From Chitinophaga flava (lineage in GTDB: Bacteria; Bacteroidota; Bacteroidia; Chitinophagales; Chitinophagaceae): a DNA stretch of 64,000 nt. The notes under the pieces were generated by a model, which made no database searches, had not been told where the DNA came from, and saw nothing but the letters and a program-made list of their open reading frames with translations. Below, one piece after another: positions 51,472-59,444 of this stretch (position 1 is the stretch's first letter; every line of letters begins with the position of its first letter). The position numbers and the translations under genes are program-made. The DNA lies in assembly GCF_003308995.1 (NCBI RefSeq), contig NZ_QFFJ01000001.1, positions 1,178,001-1,242,000 of the forward strand, read 5' to 3'.

Positions 51472-52908
51472 TTATTTAACTGGGGTAAGATCCAGGGCTT
51501 TTGCTTTTTCGAGCATAAAAGCGTAGGCAGCTTCGTAGGTGTTGGGGATTTCACCATCAAGGATAGCTTCCCGGATGGCGTTTTTCAGGTCACCCACAAT
51601 CCGGCCGGGCTTCAATGCGAATATTTCCATGATCATTTCGCCGGTGACAGGAGGCTGCCAGTTGCGGATACGATCACTTTCCTCTACTTCTTTGAGTCTT
51701 TTACGGACCAGTTCAAAATTTTCGAGGTAGCGTTTTACTTTGGACCTGTTTTTAGAGGTGATATCGGCTTCGCACAGCATCATGAGTGATTCGATATCAT
51801 CTCCGGCATCGAACAGTAGTCTGCGGATAGCCGAGTCGGTAATATTTTCCTTGGTGAGGCTGATCGGACGCAGGTGTAGTTCTACCAGTTTTTTCACCAG
51901 GCGCATTTTATCATGCAGGGGTAATTTAAACCGGGTAAAGATACGGGTCACCATTTTTCCGCCTACTGCATCGTGGCCGTGAAAGGTCCATCCGTGGCCT
52001 GGTTCAAATTTTTTGGTGGCTGGTTTGCCGATATCATGCAGGAGGGCAGCCCAGCGGAGCCAGAGATCGCGGGTATTAACCGCGATATTGTCTACCACCT
52101 GCAAGGTATGATAAAAGTTGTCTTTATGTCCTTTACCTTCATACATCTCCACCCCTATCATGTCCACCATCTGGGGGAAAATGATTTTGAGCAGGCCTGC
52201 TTTATAGAGCAGGTCGAGGCCCACAGAGGGTTTGGGGGACAGCATGATTTTATTGAATTCATCGGAGATCCTTTCCTGGGAGATAATACGGATACGTTCT
52301 GCATTTTCCCGGATGGCCGTGAAGGCTTCGTCGGTAATAGTAAACTGCAGTTGGGAGGCAAAACGGACAGCCCGCATCATACGCAGCGGATCGTCGCTGA
52401 ATGTTTGTGCTGGTTCCAGGGGGGTACGGATGATTTTTTTGTCGAGATCTTCCAGCCCCTGGAATGGATCTATGAGGGAGCCGTAGTTATCTTCTTTCAG
52501 GCTGATGGCCAGTGCGTTGATGGTAAAATCGCGGCGGTTCTGGTCATCTTCCAGAGTACCGGCTGTCACTTCGGGGTTACGGGACTCCTGGCGATAGCTT
52601 TCTTTCCGGGCGCCTACAAATTCAATTTCCAGGTCATTCCATTTCACCTGGGCGGTGCCATAGGTTTTAAAGAAACTGACCGGAATATTATCACCGAGGG
52701 CCTCTGCCACTTTATGTGCCAGGGCGATACCATCGCCCACGCACACAATATCCATATCTTTTGTTCTTCTACCCAATAATTTATCGCGTACGAAGCCTCC
52801 GATCAGATAGGCAGGCGTACCCAGGTCATGGGCTGCCAGCGCAATCTTCTCCAACACTTTCCGTTCCTGCAGGGAGCAGGGAATGTCTAATGGCTTGCTG
52901 CTGATCAT
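51472..52908 (-). CDS. cca: CCA-adding-type tRNA nucleotidyltransferase with HD domain
   Basis: A 478-residue class II nucleotidyltransferase that builds or repairs the CCA end of tRNAs. The head domain has LIGGFVRDKLLGRRTKDMDI with the catalytic DxD and the DFTINALAISL motif. The HD phosphohydrolase domain (HDIGKP at about 290) and a C-terminal helical region complete it. HD-containing members can also act as 2',3'-cyclic phosphodiesterases. It sits between the Sua5/YrdC gene and the pRiA4b-like gene. Confidence 0.93.
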   Translation of the reverse strand: MISSKPLDIPCSLQERKVLEKIALAAHDLGTPAYLIGGFVRDKLLGRRTKDMDIVCVGDGIALAHKVAEALGDNIPVSFFKTYGTAQVKWNDLEIEFVGARKESYRQESRNPEVTAGTLEDDQNRRDFTINALAISLKEDNYGSLIDPFQGLEDLDKKIIRTPLEPAQTFSDDPLRMMRAVRFASQLQFTITDEAFTAIRENAERIRIISQERISDEFNKIMLSPKPSVGLDLLYKAGLLKIIFPQMVDMIGVEMYEGKGHKDNFYHTLQVVDNIAVNTRDLWLRWAALLHDIGKPATKKFEPGHGWTFHGHDAVGGKMVTRIFTRFKLPLHDKMRLVKKLVELHLRPISLTKENITDSAIRRLLFDAGDDIESLMMLCEADITSKNRSKVKRYLENFELVRKRLKEVEESDRIRNWQPPVTGEMIMEIFALKPGRIVGDLKNAIREAILDGEIPNTYEAAYAFMLEKAKALDLTPVK

Positions 52909-52965
52909 ATTAAAAATTTATTCCTTTCGCTGAAATCAGGGCGCAAATGTAAGAAATAATGAGGT

Positions 52966-53535
52966 TTAATCCCGGATTATCGCGATCGATCCGTCTTTTC
53001 CTATGCGGATGATCCTGGAGGCCACGCCGAAAGCGGTTTCTTCCTGGCGGTATTTTACCACGTAATCCACTCCGTTGATAATTTCAGGCGAAATATCCTG
53101 AAAAGAACCGGGAGATGGCTGACCGCTGATATTGGCAGAAGTAGACACCATGGGTTTACGCAGCCTTTTGAGCAGGTGGCGGCAGAAGGTGTCTTTCACA
53201 ATGCGGATAGCCACAGACTGATCTTCGCTGATTACATTGGGTGCCAGGCCCAGGGCGCCTTCATATATTACTGTCGTAGGCCGGTCGAAGCCGGCGATCA
53301 CATCAGCCATGTCGGGTCTGGGATTGGAAACATAATGCAGCAGATCACGCACATCGGGTAGCAGTATGACCAGGCTTTTGCTTTCGCTGCGTTGTTTCAG
53401 GTCAAAGATTTTTTTTACGGCCGCTTCATTGGTAGCGTCGCAGCCTATTCCCCAGATTGTATCTGTAGGGTAAAGAATAAGGCCACCATTGCGTAGTACG
53501 GGCAAGGCGGCATTTATATCCTGTTCAAAATCCAT
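52966..53535 (-). CDS. Sua5/YrdC-type threonylcarbamoyl-AMP synthase
   Basis: Makes threonylcarbamoyl-AMP from threonine, bicarbonate and ATP, the first step of t6A37 on tRNAs reading A-starting codons. 189 residues, the single-domain YrdC length. The nucleotide site is YPTDTIWGIGCDATN, then FDLKQRSESKSLVILL and MVSTSANISGQPSP. It follows the glycosyltransferase gene by 10 bases and precedes cca by 57, inside a tRNA-maturation run. Confidence 0.94.
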   Translation of the reverse strand: MDFEQDINAALPVLRNGGLILYPTDTIWGIGCDATNEAAVKKIFDLKQRSESKSLVILLPDVRDLLHYVSNPRPDMADVIAGFDRPTTVIYEGALGLAPNVISEDQSVAIRIVKDTFCRHLLKRLRKPMVSTSANISGQPSPGSFQDISPEIINGVDYVVKYRQEETAFGVASRIIRIGKDGSIAIIRD

Positions 53536-53545
53536 TCGTATTCAT

Positions 53546-54673
53546 TTATTTATTCAGGCTGTTGTACACCTTCATCATATCCGCTGCACATTTTTCCGGT
53601 GTAAACAGGCGGGCATGTTCCAAGCCTTTGCGGCGCATATCTTCCACCAGTGAAGGTTCTGCCAGTACCCGGCGCATGGCCGTGGCAATATCGGCACTAC
53701 TGAGTGGATCAACATACAGGGCAGCATCTCCACCAGTTTCCCCAAAACAGGAGCCATGGGAAGTGATGACTGGTGTACCACTCCAGAGTGCTTCCAGGAT
53801 GGGGATACCGAAACCTTCAAAGAGAGAAGGATATAACAACGCTTCAGCTCCCTGGTACAGCAAAGGTAATACACTGTTGGGCAAACGCTCCTGTTCATTG
53901 AGCCATATCACCTGTTGAGAGAGTCCGTTAGCATGCACGTATTCTTTTACCTTTTTCTTATAACCACTGCCGTTGCCCAGTATCACAAGGGGTATATCGA
54001 CTGATCCTTTCAGTGTATTCATGGCCGTTACAATACCAAGCAGATTTTTCCGCTCGATCACGGAGCCAACGTAGAGGAAATATTGCGCAGGCAGCTGATA
54101 GCGGGTACGGAAAGCCTGGATATCTGTTTGGGTATGGGGTACCGCAAAAGCAGGATCACAGCTCTGGTACACGACCGCTATTTTTTCCGGGTCTGTATGG
54201 TAATAGGTGATCAGGTCCTGTCGGGTCTGTTCGCTGATGGCTACCACCTTGTCGGCCTGATCACAGGCATAGCGCGCTTTGCGCCGGTAGGTGAACACAT
54301 CTATCGGGTTGTACTGTGCAGGATACCTTTCAAAAATCAGGTCGTGCATAGTAACGACGGACTTCACACCACTGCCGGGGATACCGAAAGGTATTTCATG
54401 GCTGAGGCCATGGTAGAGGTCTATTCCATGACGTTGCAGATCTTTTACGACATAACGGCTGCGCCATGCCGACTTAAACCAGCGGTGCCAGGTTTTTTCA
54501 GGTAATATCACCGGAAGGCCCGGTGCTTTGTACATATCCGTTTTTTTGGGAGCGAACAGGTAGTACTGGTGCTCCGGGAAACCAGCAGCCAGGGAAGAGA
54601 TAAGGGTACGGCTATAATTTCCTAACCCTGTATCGTTCTGGAAGGCTCGCTTGGCATCAAAACCAATCTTCAT
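53546..54673 (-). CDS. Glycosyltransferase family 4 protein
   Basis: A 375-residue retaining GT-B glycosyltransferase using a nucleotide sugar. The N-terminal domain starts KIGFDAKRAFQNDTGLGNYS. The C-terminal domain shows the diphosphate-binding and EX7E region GFGIPILEALWSGTPVITS and LLYPSLFEG. No signal or membrane anchor. The acceptor is unknown, probably surface polysaccharide or lipid. It heads the minus-strand run with Sua5, cca and miaA, and is divergent from dapD. Confidence 0.9.
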   Translation of the reverse strand: MKIGFDAKRAFQNDTGLGNYSRTLISSLAAGFPEHQYYLFAPKKTDMYKAPGLPVILPEKTWHRWFKSAWRSRYVVKDLQRHGIDLYHGLSHEIPFGIPGSGVKSVVTMHDLIFERYPAQYNPIDVFTYRRKARYACDQADKVVAISEQTRQDLITYYHTDPEKIAVVYQSCDPAFAVPHTQTDIQAFRTRYQLPAQYFLYVGSVIERKNLLGIVTAMNTLKGSVDIPLVILGNGSGYKKKVKEYVHANGLSQQVIWLNEQERLPNSVLPLLYQGAEALLYPSLFEGFGIPILEALWSGTPVITSHGSCFGETGGDAALYVDPLSSADIATAMRRVLAEPSLVEDMRRKGLEHARLFTPEKCAADMMKVYNSLNK

Positions 54674-54737
54674 ATGTTGCGAAAATACGAAGTCCGGCGA
54701 AAGAAATTCGTAATTCGCTATTTCATTTATTAGATAT

Positions 54738-54745
54738 TACTTTTG
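54738..54745 (+). promoter_or_regulatory. Putative -7 box for dapD
   Basis: TACTTTTG matches TAnnTTTG, with a leader of about 8-10 bases. A TTCG near 54714 is a weak -33. The AT-rich GTAATTCG repeat occupies the adjoining bases. Confidence 0.4.
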
Positions 54746-54759
54746 CAAAAAAAGCGCAA

Positions 54760-55572
54760 ATGGATTTACAACAACAAATACTGGCTGCCTGGGCTGATCG
54801 CAGCCTTTTACAGGAAACGCAGTACGCTGATGCTGTTAAAGCAGTGATTGAAGCAGTAGATAAAGGGAAACTGAGAGTGGCTATGCCCACAGAAAATGGC
54901 TGGGTAGTGAATGAGTGGGTAAAACAGGCTATCCTGATGTATTTCACCATTCAACCGATGGAAACGATGACGCTTCCTCCTTTCGAGTTTTATGATAAGA
55001 TGAAGCTGAAGACCAACTATAAAGATTTGGGTGTACGTGTTGTTCCGCATGCGATTGCCCGTTATGGTGCTTTTATTGCCAAAGGTTGTATTCTGATGCC
55101 TTCATATGTTAACATCGGTGCTTATGTAGACGAAGGTACGATGGTAGACACCTGGGCAACGGTAGGCTCCTGCGCACAGATCGGTAAAAACGTGCACCTG
55201 AGCGGTGGCGTGGGTATCGGCGGCGTACTGGAACCACTGCAGGCCAGCCCTGTGATCATCGAAGACGGCTGTTTTGTGGGCTCCCGCTGCATCGTAGTAG
55301 AAGGTGTACACGTAGAGAAAGAAGCTGTACTGGGTGCTAACGTAGTGCTGACACAGTCTACCAAAATCATTGATGTGAGCGGTAGCGAGCCTATTGAATA
55401 CAAAGGCCGTGTACCAGCCCGCAGCGTGGTGATCCCAGGTACCTACACCAAAAAATTCCCTGCCGGCGAATACCAGGTGTCCTGCGCACTGATCATTGGT
55501 CAGCGTAAAGCATCTACCGACCTGAAAACAAGTCTGAATGACACCCTGCGTGAGTTTAACGTAGCGGTATAA
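54760..55572 (+). CDS. dapD: Tetrahydrodipicolinate N-succinyltransferase DapD
   Basis: Succinylates tetrahydrodipicolinate in the lysine/diaminopimelate pathway that feeds peptidoglycan. 270 residues, normal length. The left-handed beta-helix hexapeptide repeats are visible across about 95-220 (VNIGAYVDEGTMVDTWATVG; GCFVGSRCIVVEGVHVE), with the N-terminal helical domain before it. A very long (16-bp) terminator hairpin follows at 55581. Confidence 0.96.
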   Translation: MDLQQQILAAWADRSLLQETQYADAVKAVIEAVDKGKLRVAMPTENGWVVNEWVKQAILMYFTIQPMETMTLPPFEFYDKMKLKTNYKDLGVRVVPHAIARYGAFIAKGCILMPSYVNIGAYVDEGTMVDTWATVGSCAQIGKNVHLSGGVGIGGVLEPLQASPVIIEDGCFVGSRCIVVEGVHVEKEAVLGANVVLTQSTKIIDVSGSEPIEYKGRVPARSVVIPGTYTKKFPAGEYQVSCALIIGQRKASTDLKTSLNDTLREFNVAV

Positions 55573-55580
55573 TCATACGT

Positions 55581-55630
55581 AACAGCAATAAAACAGCGGG
55601 TTTCTTCTGTTTTATTGCTGTTCTTCAAAA
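55581..55630 (+). terminator. 16-bp perfect hairpin terminator after dapD
   Basis: AACAGCAATAAAACAG pairs exactly with CTGTTTTATTGCTGTT around a 10-base loop, followed by a short T/C tail. Confidence 0.8.
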
Positions 55631-55635
55631 ATAAA

Positions 55636-55666
55636 TTTGGCTGATATTCAAAAAAGCCTACCTTTG
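55636..55666 (+). promoter_or_regulatory. Consensus Bacteroidota promoter for tRNA-Leu
   Basis: TTTG at 55636-55639, exactly 19 bases, then TACCTTTG at 55659-55666, the full TTTG-N19-TAnnTTTG consensus. The predicted start is about 18 bases before the mature tRNA. Confidence 0.85.
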
Positions 55667-55690
55667 CAATCCCTTTTAAGAGGGAGAGCA

Positions 55691-55774
55691 GCCCAGATGG
55701 CGAAATTGGTAGACGCACTGTGTTCAGGTCGCAGCGCTCGCAAGGGTGTGCTGGTTCGAATCCAGTTCTGGGCA
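55691..55774 (+). tRNA. tRNA-Leu (anticodon CAG)
   Basis: An 84-base class II tRNA. The acceptor GCCCAGA pairs fully with TCTGGGC (55767-55773), with discriminator A. The anticodon stem CTGTG / CGCAG encloses loop TTCAGGT with anticodon CAG. A short variable arm follows, then the T arm CTGGTTCGAATCCAG. CCA is not encoded. It reads CUG. Confidence 0.96.
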
Positions 55775-55778
55775 CTAG

Positions 55779-55812
55779 AAAAGGTCGGATGAAAATCCGG
55801 CCTTTCTTTTTT
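55779..55812 (+). terminator. Terminator after tRNA-Leu
   Basis: AAGGTCGGAT / ATCCGGCCTTT with a GAAA loop, one G-U pair, and a T-run after it. Confidence 0.85.
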
Positions 55813-56440
55813 TATGTACTTCCCATTTTTTCATTGGTTGGTAATTAGTTCCGGTATTGAGTCAGGTTCAATAATCAAATCATTCTGATCACACACACCT
55901 CTCCCACTTCCTCAATGCCCATCTCACCAACGGCACTCCTTCTCATCTACTACAAGAACAAGTTTGTCTATTGTTGTTTCTTTTTCATTCAGATAACCTA
56001 CAGGAAATTATTGCTCTCCATTTTTGAGTGACACCATCTTTATGGCTACCTTTTTACACCGTCATTACCATAGCTTCTGCTTTCAAAAAAATATCTATTT
56101 TTTGAAAGCAACTCATTGTTGACTTTAGCTCAGCCGAAGTATCTTCTGTGAACCGAACAGTTATTTTTATCTAAACATTTTATTCTCAGGGAGCAATTAA
56201 AGATATTGGAAGCTTGTTTAGTTAACCAATACACGTGCGCTGTTGCGCTGCCAAAAAATCTCTCTCTATTTTGATTGAACCCCATTCTTCTTTATTCAAA
56301 TGAAAAGCAATTGGACACAGTTCCTACCTGCGAAAAGGTACTTACACGGGATGAATTTTTTCCCACATGCATTAAACTTTTATTTTATAGCTCAGTCTAC
56401 TTTTTCATGTAATCTGTTTTACTACTAAACCATAAGCAAC
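55813..56440. other. Long non-coding stretch after tRNA-Leu
   Basis: About 630 bases without a credible gene, AT-rich. It holds a 12-bp perfect inverted repeat, GCTTTCAAAAAA at 56079-56090 and TTTTTTGAAAGC at 56098-56109, which could be a terminator or a small-RNA end. No tRNA fragment or attachment-site repeat of the tRNA 3' end was found in the window. Confidence 0.5.
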
Positions 56441-56998
56441 ATGAAAGCACTTTTGATTTTAGCTACTGCCACTTTAGGAATTGGTGCTACTGCACAAGCA
56501 CAGAATGCTCACCGCTTAATGCACGATGCACATGATATCAAACATGATCGTCATGATATCCATAAAGATGTTAAAGAAATCCGTGGTGAGAAAAAAGACA
56601 TCGCAAAAGATAAGGCTGATCTGAACAAAGACCGCAAAGATGCTACTAAAGACAGGACAGACCTGAACAAAGACAACAAAGACATCGCCCACGATAAAGC
56701 AGAGATCAGACAGGAACGCACTGAACAGAATGCTGACGTGAAAAAAGGCGACTATAAAGATGCATGGAAAGAGCAAAAAGACATTAATGCAGAAAGGAAA
56801 GATATCAACAAAGACAGGGCTGATCGTAATGCCGACTTCAAAGACCTGAAGAAAGACCGCAAAGACATCAACAGCGATAAACGCGACCTGGGTAAAGACA
56901 GACAACAACTGAAACACGAACGTAAAGACCTGCAACAGGATAAAAAAGACCTGAACAAAGATAAGCAGCAGCTCATCAAGGATGCAAGTTCTAACTAA
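56441..56998 (+). CDS. Secreted heptad-repeat protein rich in Asp and Lys
   Basis: A 185-residue exported protein (signal ends GATAQAQ) built from about 20 tandem heptads of the form [DE][IL]xx[DE][KR]x, for example DLNKDRK, DINAERK, DLKKDRK and DLNKDKQ. A 12-residue break (KGDYKDAWKEQK) interrupts the register near the middle. Only one hydrophobic residue per heptad and alternating acidic and basic residues suggest a single charged helix or a loose coiled coil, with intra-helix salt bridges. There is no enzyme motif. Possible roles are periplasmic spacer, osmotic-stress or ion-binding protein. A terminator follows. Confidence 0.85.
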   Translation: MKALLILATATLGIGATAQAQNAHRLMHDAHDIKHDRHDIHKDVKEIRGEKKDIAKDKADLNKDRKDATKDRTDLNKDNKDIAHDKAEIRQERTEQNADVKKGDYKDAWKEQKDINAERKDINKDRADRNADFKDLKKDRKDINSDKRDLGKDRQQLKHERKDLQQDKKDLNKDKQQLIKDASSN

Positions 56999-57023
56999 TA
57001 CCAGGCATTAAAATCACTACCAT

Positions 57024-57054
57024 AAAAACGTTCGCTAAAATGTGAACGTTTTTT
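57024..57054 (+). terminator. Terminator after heptad-repeat gene
   Basis: AAAAACGTTCGC / GTGAACGTTTTT stem with a 6-base loop and T-run. Confidence 0.85.
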
Positions 57055-57111
57055 GTTGTTTTAGTCGGTCTCGTCAAGAACAGGTTCGATAATATTCCAC
57101 CAGCGAGTACC

Positions 57112-57150
57112 AAAGGCTTGTAAGTTTAACTTGCTAGCCTTTTTTTATTT
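57112..57150 (+). terminator. Orphan terminator-like hairpin
   Basis: AAAGGCT / AGCCTTT encloses a partly paired GTAAGTT/AACTTGC stem, then seven Ts. No plus-strand gene ends just before it, so it may mark a lost gene or a small RNA. Confidence 0.4.
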
Positions 57151-57253
57151 TGCCAAACAAGGTGTGGGGTGAGAAAAAGAGATTAAGTACCTGAGGGCAA
57201 GTAAGTAAAAAACAATTGATCCGCCATTCAGTTGGGGATTAGCAGTATTTTTC

Positions 57254-57261
57254 TATTTTTG
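57254..57261 (+). promoter_or_regulatory. Putative -7 box for the serine hydrolase gene
   Basis: TATTTTTG matches TAnnTTTG, and GTTG lies at the -33 spacing (3 of 4 matches). The leader is about 30 bases. Confidence 0.45.
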
Positions 57262-57298
57262 AAAAAATGTTATTTACTGACCACCAAATACAGCCAAC

Positions 57299-58762
57299 AT
57301 GTTATGCAAAAATTGTTTGTGGATATCCTTATTCTTGCTGCACGTTTCTGCAGTTTTAGCTCAATCTCAAAACACATGGAAAACTTCGTCTCCCGAAGAG
57401 CAGGGAATGAGTTCATTATTGCTTGCAAATGCCATAAAGCAGATTAAGCATGACGGCACCAATATTCACAGTCTCTTAGTCATCAAAAACAATCATCTTG
57501 TTCTTGACGCTTCTTTCTACCCATTCAAAAGCACCTACGCGCATGATCTCGCGTCGGTCACTAAAAGTATTACATCATTGTTGATCGGTATAGCAATAGA
57601 TAAGAAATTTATCAGCAGCGAAAATGAACCGATTGTAAATTTTTTTCCAGAATACAAAATCAACAATGACACGCTGAAATCCGTAAGAATAAAGGATCTA
57701 CTCAATATGTCTTCTGGTTTTCAATGCAGCTGGGATGACGGGGAAAGGGAGTTAGGCGAAATGAGAAAAACCACAGACTGGGTTAAATTTATGTTGACAT
57801 TGCGATTTGCAAATAATCCTGATGCGCAATTCTCTTATTGCAGTGGTAATTTTTATTTGCTCGCAGAAATTCTGCAAAGGGCTACCAAAATGAGCTGTCA
57901 TGGATTTGCCCAAAAATATCTTTTTAAACCACTGGATTTTGGAGCATCTTACTGGCTTACCAATTACAAAGGAGTTAATCACGGCTGGGGCGATCTGCAC
58001 ATTTCCATTTACGACTTTGCAAAAATTGGCTGTCTTATTTTGAATGGAGGGGAATGGAACGGCAAACAGATTATTTCAAAGCAGTGGCTTAACAAAATAC
58101 AGCCGTTGCACAAGATCCAAAAGACAGAGTTTTACGGGTATGGCTGGTGGCTGGATAGTGAAAGCCCTGACCTAGTGCAGGCGATAGGCAGAGGCGGGCA
58201 ACGCTTATTTATTTTTAAAACCAGAAACATGGTGATAGCCACAGACGGAGGCGGCGGATATGACAGCGGAAAGCTAGACGACATTGTTTTGCAGGCTATT
58301 GAGAAATATGATAAAAATGAAAACAACTATGCATTGTTGCAAAAGACAACTAAAAATATTTCCTTACCTGATACATCAACCACAACACCGGAGGCTTTCC
58401 CCCAAAATGGATTAAACAAGACTTTTTTGCTCGACAATAATGAGATGGGTTTGCGGAGCATGCGTTTTGAGAAGAGAAAAACCGGCTATTATATGACAGT
58501 TCGTTTTGCAGACAGTTCTGTAGAAGACAATCCGATCGGAATGAATAATCAATATAAAATCTCTAAGGAACATACTTTCGGACTACCTATGGCCACTAAA
58601 GGGAAATGGGCAAATGACACCCTCTTTATTGATTACAACAGGCTATGCAGGATTGAGAACTATAAGTTTTCCATCATTTTTAAAGAAAATGACGCTATGG
58701 AAATCAGGCTGACGGAAGCTTCAAAGGACATCAACCAAATTATACGTGCAAAGAAAATGTAG
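57299..58762 (+). CDS. Secreted serine hydrolase (class C beta-lactamase-like)
   Basis: A 487-residue exported member of the beta-lactamase/esterase family (PF00144-type). Signal LWISLFLLHVSAVLAQ. The SxxK nucleophile is in LASVTKSITSLLIG (about 87-100), the Tyr motif in FSYCSGNFYLL, and a third motif in IGRGGQRLF. A C-terminal extension of about 110 residues resembles the lipocalin-like beta-domain found in such proteins. It is AT-richer than the core genes and flanked by its own promoter and terminator, consistent with acquisition. Activity could be esterase, DD-peptidase or other; beta-lactam hydrolysis is not indicated. Confidence 0.88.
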   Translation: MLCKNCLWISLFLLHVSAVLAQSQNTWKTSSPEEQGMSSLLLANAIKQIKHDGTNIHSLLVIKNNHLVLDASFYPFKSTYAHDLASVTKSITSLLIGIAIDKKFISSENEPIVNFFPEYKINNDTLKSVRIKDLLNMSSGFQCSWDDGERELGEMRKTTDWVKFMLTLRFANNPDAQFSYCSGNFYLLAEILQRATKMSCHGFAQKYLFKPLDFGASYWLTNYKGVNHGWGDLHISIYDFAKIGCLILNGGEWNGKQIISKQWLNKIQPLHKIQKTEFYGYGWWLDSESPDLVQAIGRGGQRLFIFKTRNMVIATDGGGGYDSGKLDDIVLQAIEKYDKNENNYALLQKTTKNISLPDTSTTTPEAFPQNGLNKTFLLDNNEMGLRSMRFEKRKTGYYMTVRFADSSVEDNPIGMNNQYKISKEHTFGLPMATKGKWANDTLFIDYNRLCRIENYKFSIIFKENDAMEIRLTEASKDINQIIRAKKM

Positions 58763-58822
58763 CTCCTCAACTGATGCCGCCAGCTTACTACAGGTATCCA
58801 GATATTTTCTAACATACAAAAT

Positions 58823-58851
58823 AAAAAGACCGGTCTGTGACCGGTCTTTTT
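58823..58851. terminator. Bidirectional terminator between serine hydrolase and small secreted protein genes
   Basis: AAAAAGACCGGTC / GACCGGTCTTTTT with a 3-base loop; T-runs on both strands serve both convergent genes. Confidence 0.9.
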
Positions 58852-58870
58852 ATTTGCTAATACAGGTAGT

Positions 58871-59284
58871 CTACTCTACCCAATAGGTTAATGCTACCAC
58901 AATGTAGCCATCGGGGCCTACATTTCCGCTGCCAAGTGTTACTGTTTTGGAAACAGCACCGTCCCAGTAACCGTTGTATGCACCAAAGGTGTAGGTACCG
59001 GCAGGGAGGTTTTCAAACTTGTCTTCATCTTCCTGTCCACCCGGATAAAAATACTCACCGGTTACCACATTCTGCGCCCAGTAGCCGCGCAGACCGGTAC
59101 CACCTGTAACAGGCGCTCCGTGAACATCCACCAGGGTTATCCGGGCATTAAATGTTGTAGAGATCTTGTTGGCAGATTCATCTGCAATGGAAGATGGATT
59201 TACTGTTTTTTCCTTAGCGGAAGCGGCATTGCTTTGTACAAAAAATAAAGCTGACAGGAAACTTAAAACAACTGTTTTTCTCAT
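58871..59284 (-). CDS. Small secreted protein with carboxypeptidase-regulatory-like fold
   Basis: A 137-residue exported protein (signal ends SNAASA). The mature part, about 45-135, looks like a single prealbumin-like beta-sandwich: RITLVDVHGAPVTGGTGLRG, then FENLPAGTYTFGAYNGYWDG and SKTVTLGSG. Such modules often transport, bind or adorn surface structures. Family not recognised by name, function unknown. Confidence 0.72.
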   Translation of the reverse strand: MRKTVVLSFLSALFFVQSNAASAKEKTVNPSSIADESANKISTTFNARITLVDVHGAPVTGGTGLRGYWAQNVVTGEYFYPGGQEDEDKFENLPAGTYTFGAYNGYWDGAVSKTVTLGSGNVGPDGYIVVALTYWVE

Positions 59285-59444
59285 GGGTTAAAATTGTAAA
59301 ATTCAGGTTTTCAAATATGTATTTAAGATAGCTGTTTTTTCCGGAATACAACGTTATTTTATTATGAAACAATCCTGACATTACCCTGGGGAAAATCCAG
59401 CGAGTATTAAAAATTCTGCTGTATGAATGATGACATCTCCGGCA

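Noticed and set aside
57060..57110. tRNA-like piece (GGTTCGATA followed by CCACCA)
   Set aside because: No acceptor or anticodon arm can be folded around it.
57299..58762. Serine hydrolase as a true class C beta-lactamase
   Set aside because: It has the SxxK and GG motifs of the broad family but lacks a clear YxN and KTG, and carries a C-terminal extension seen in esterase-like members.
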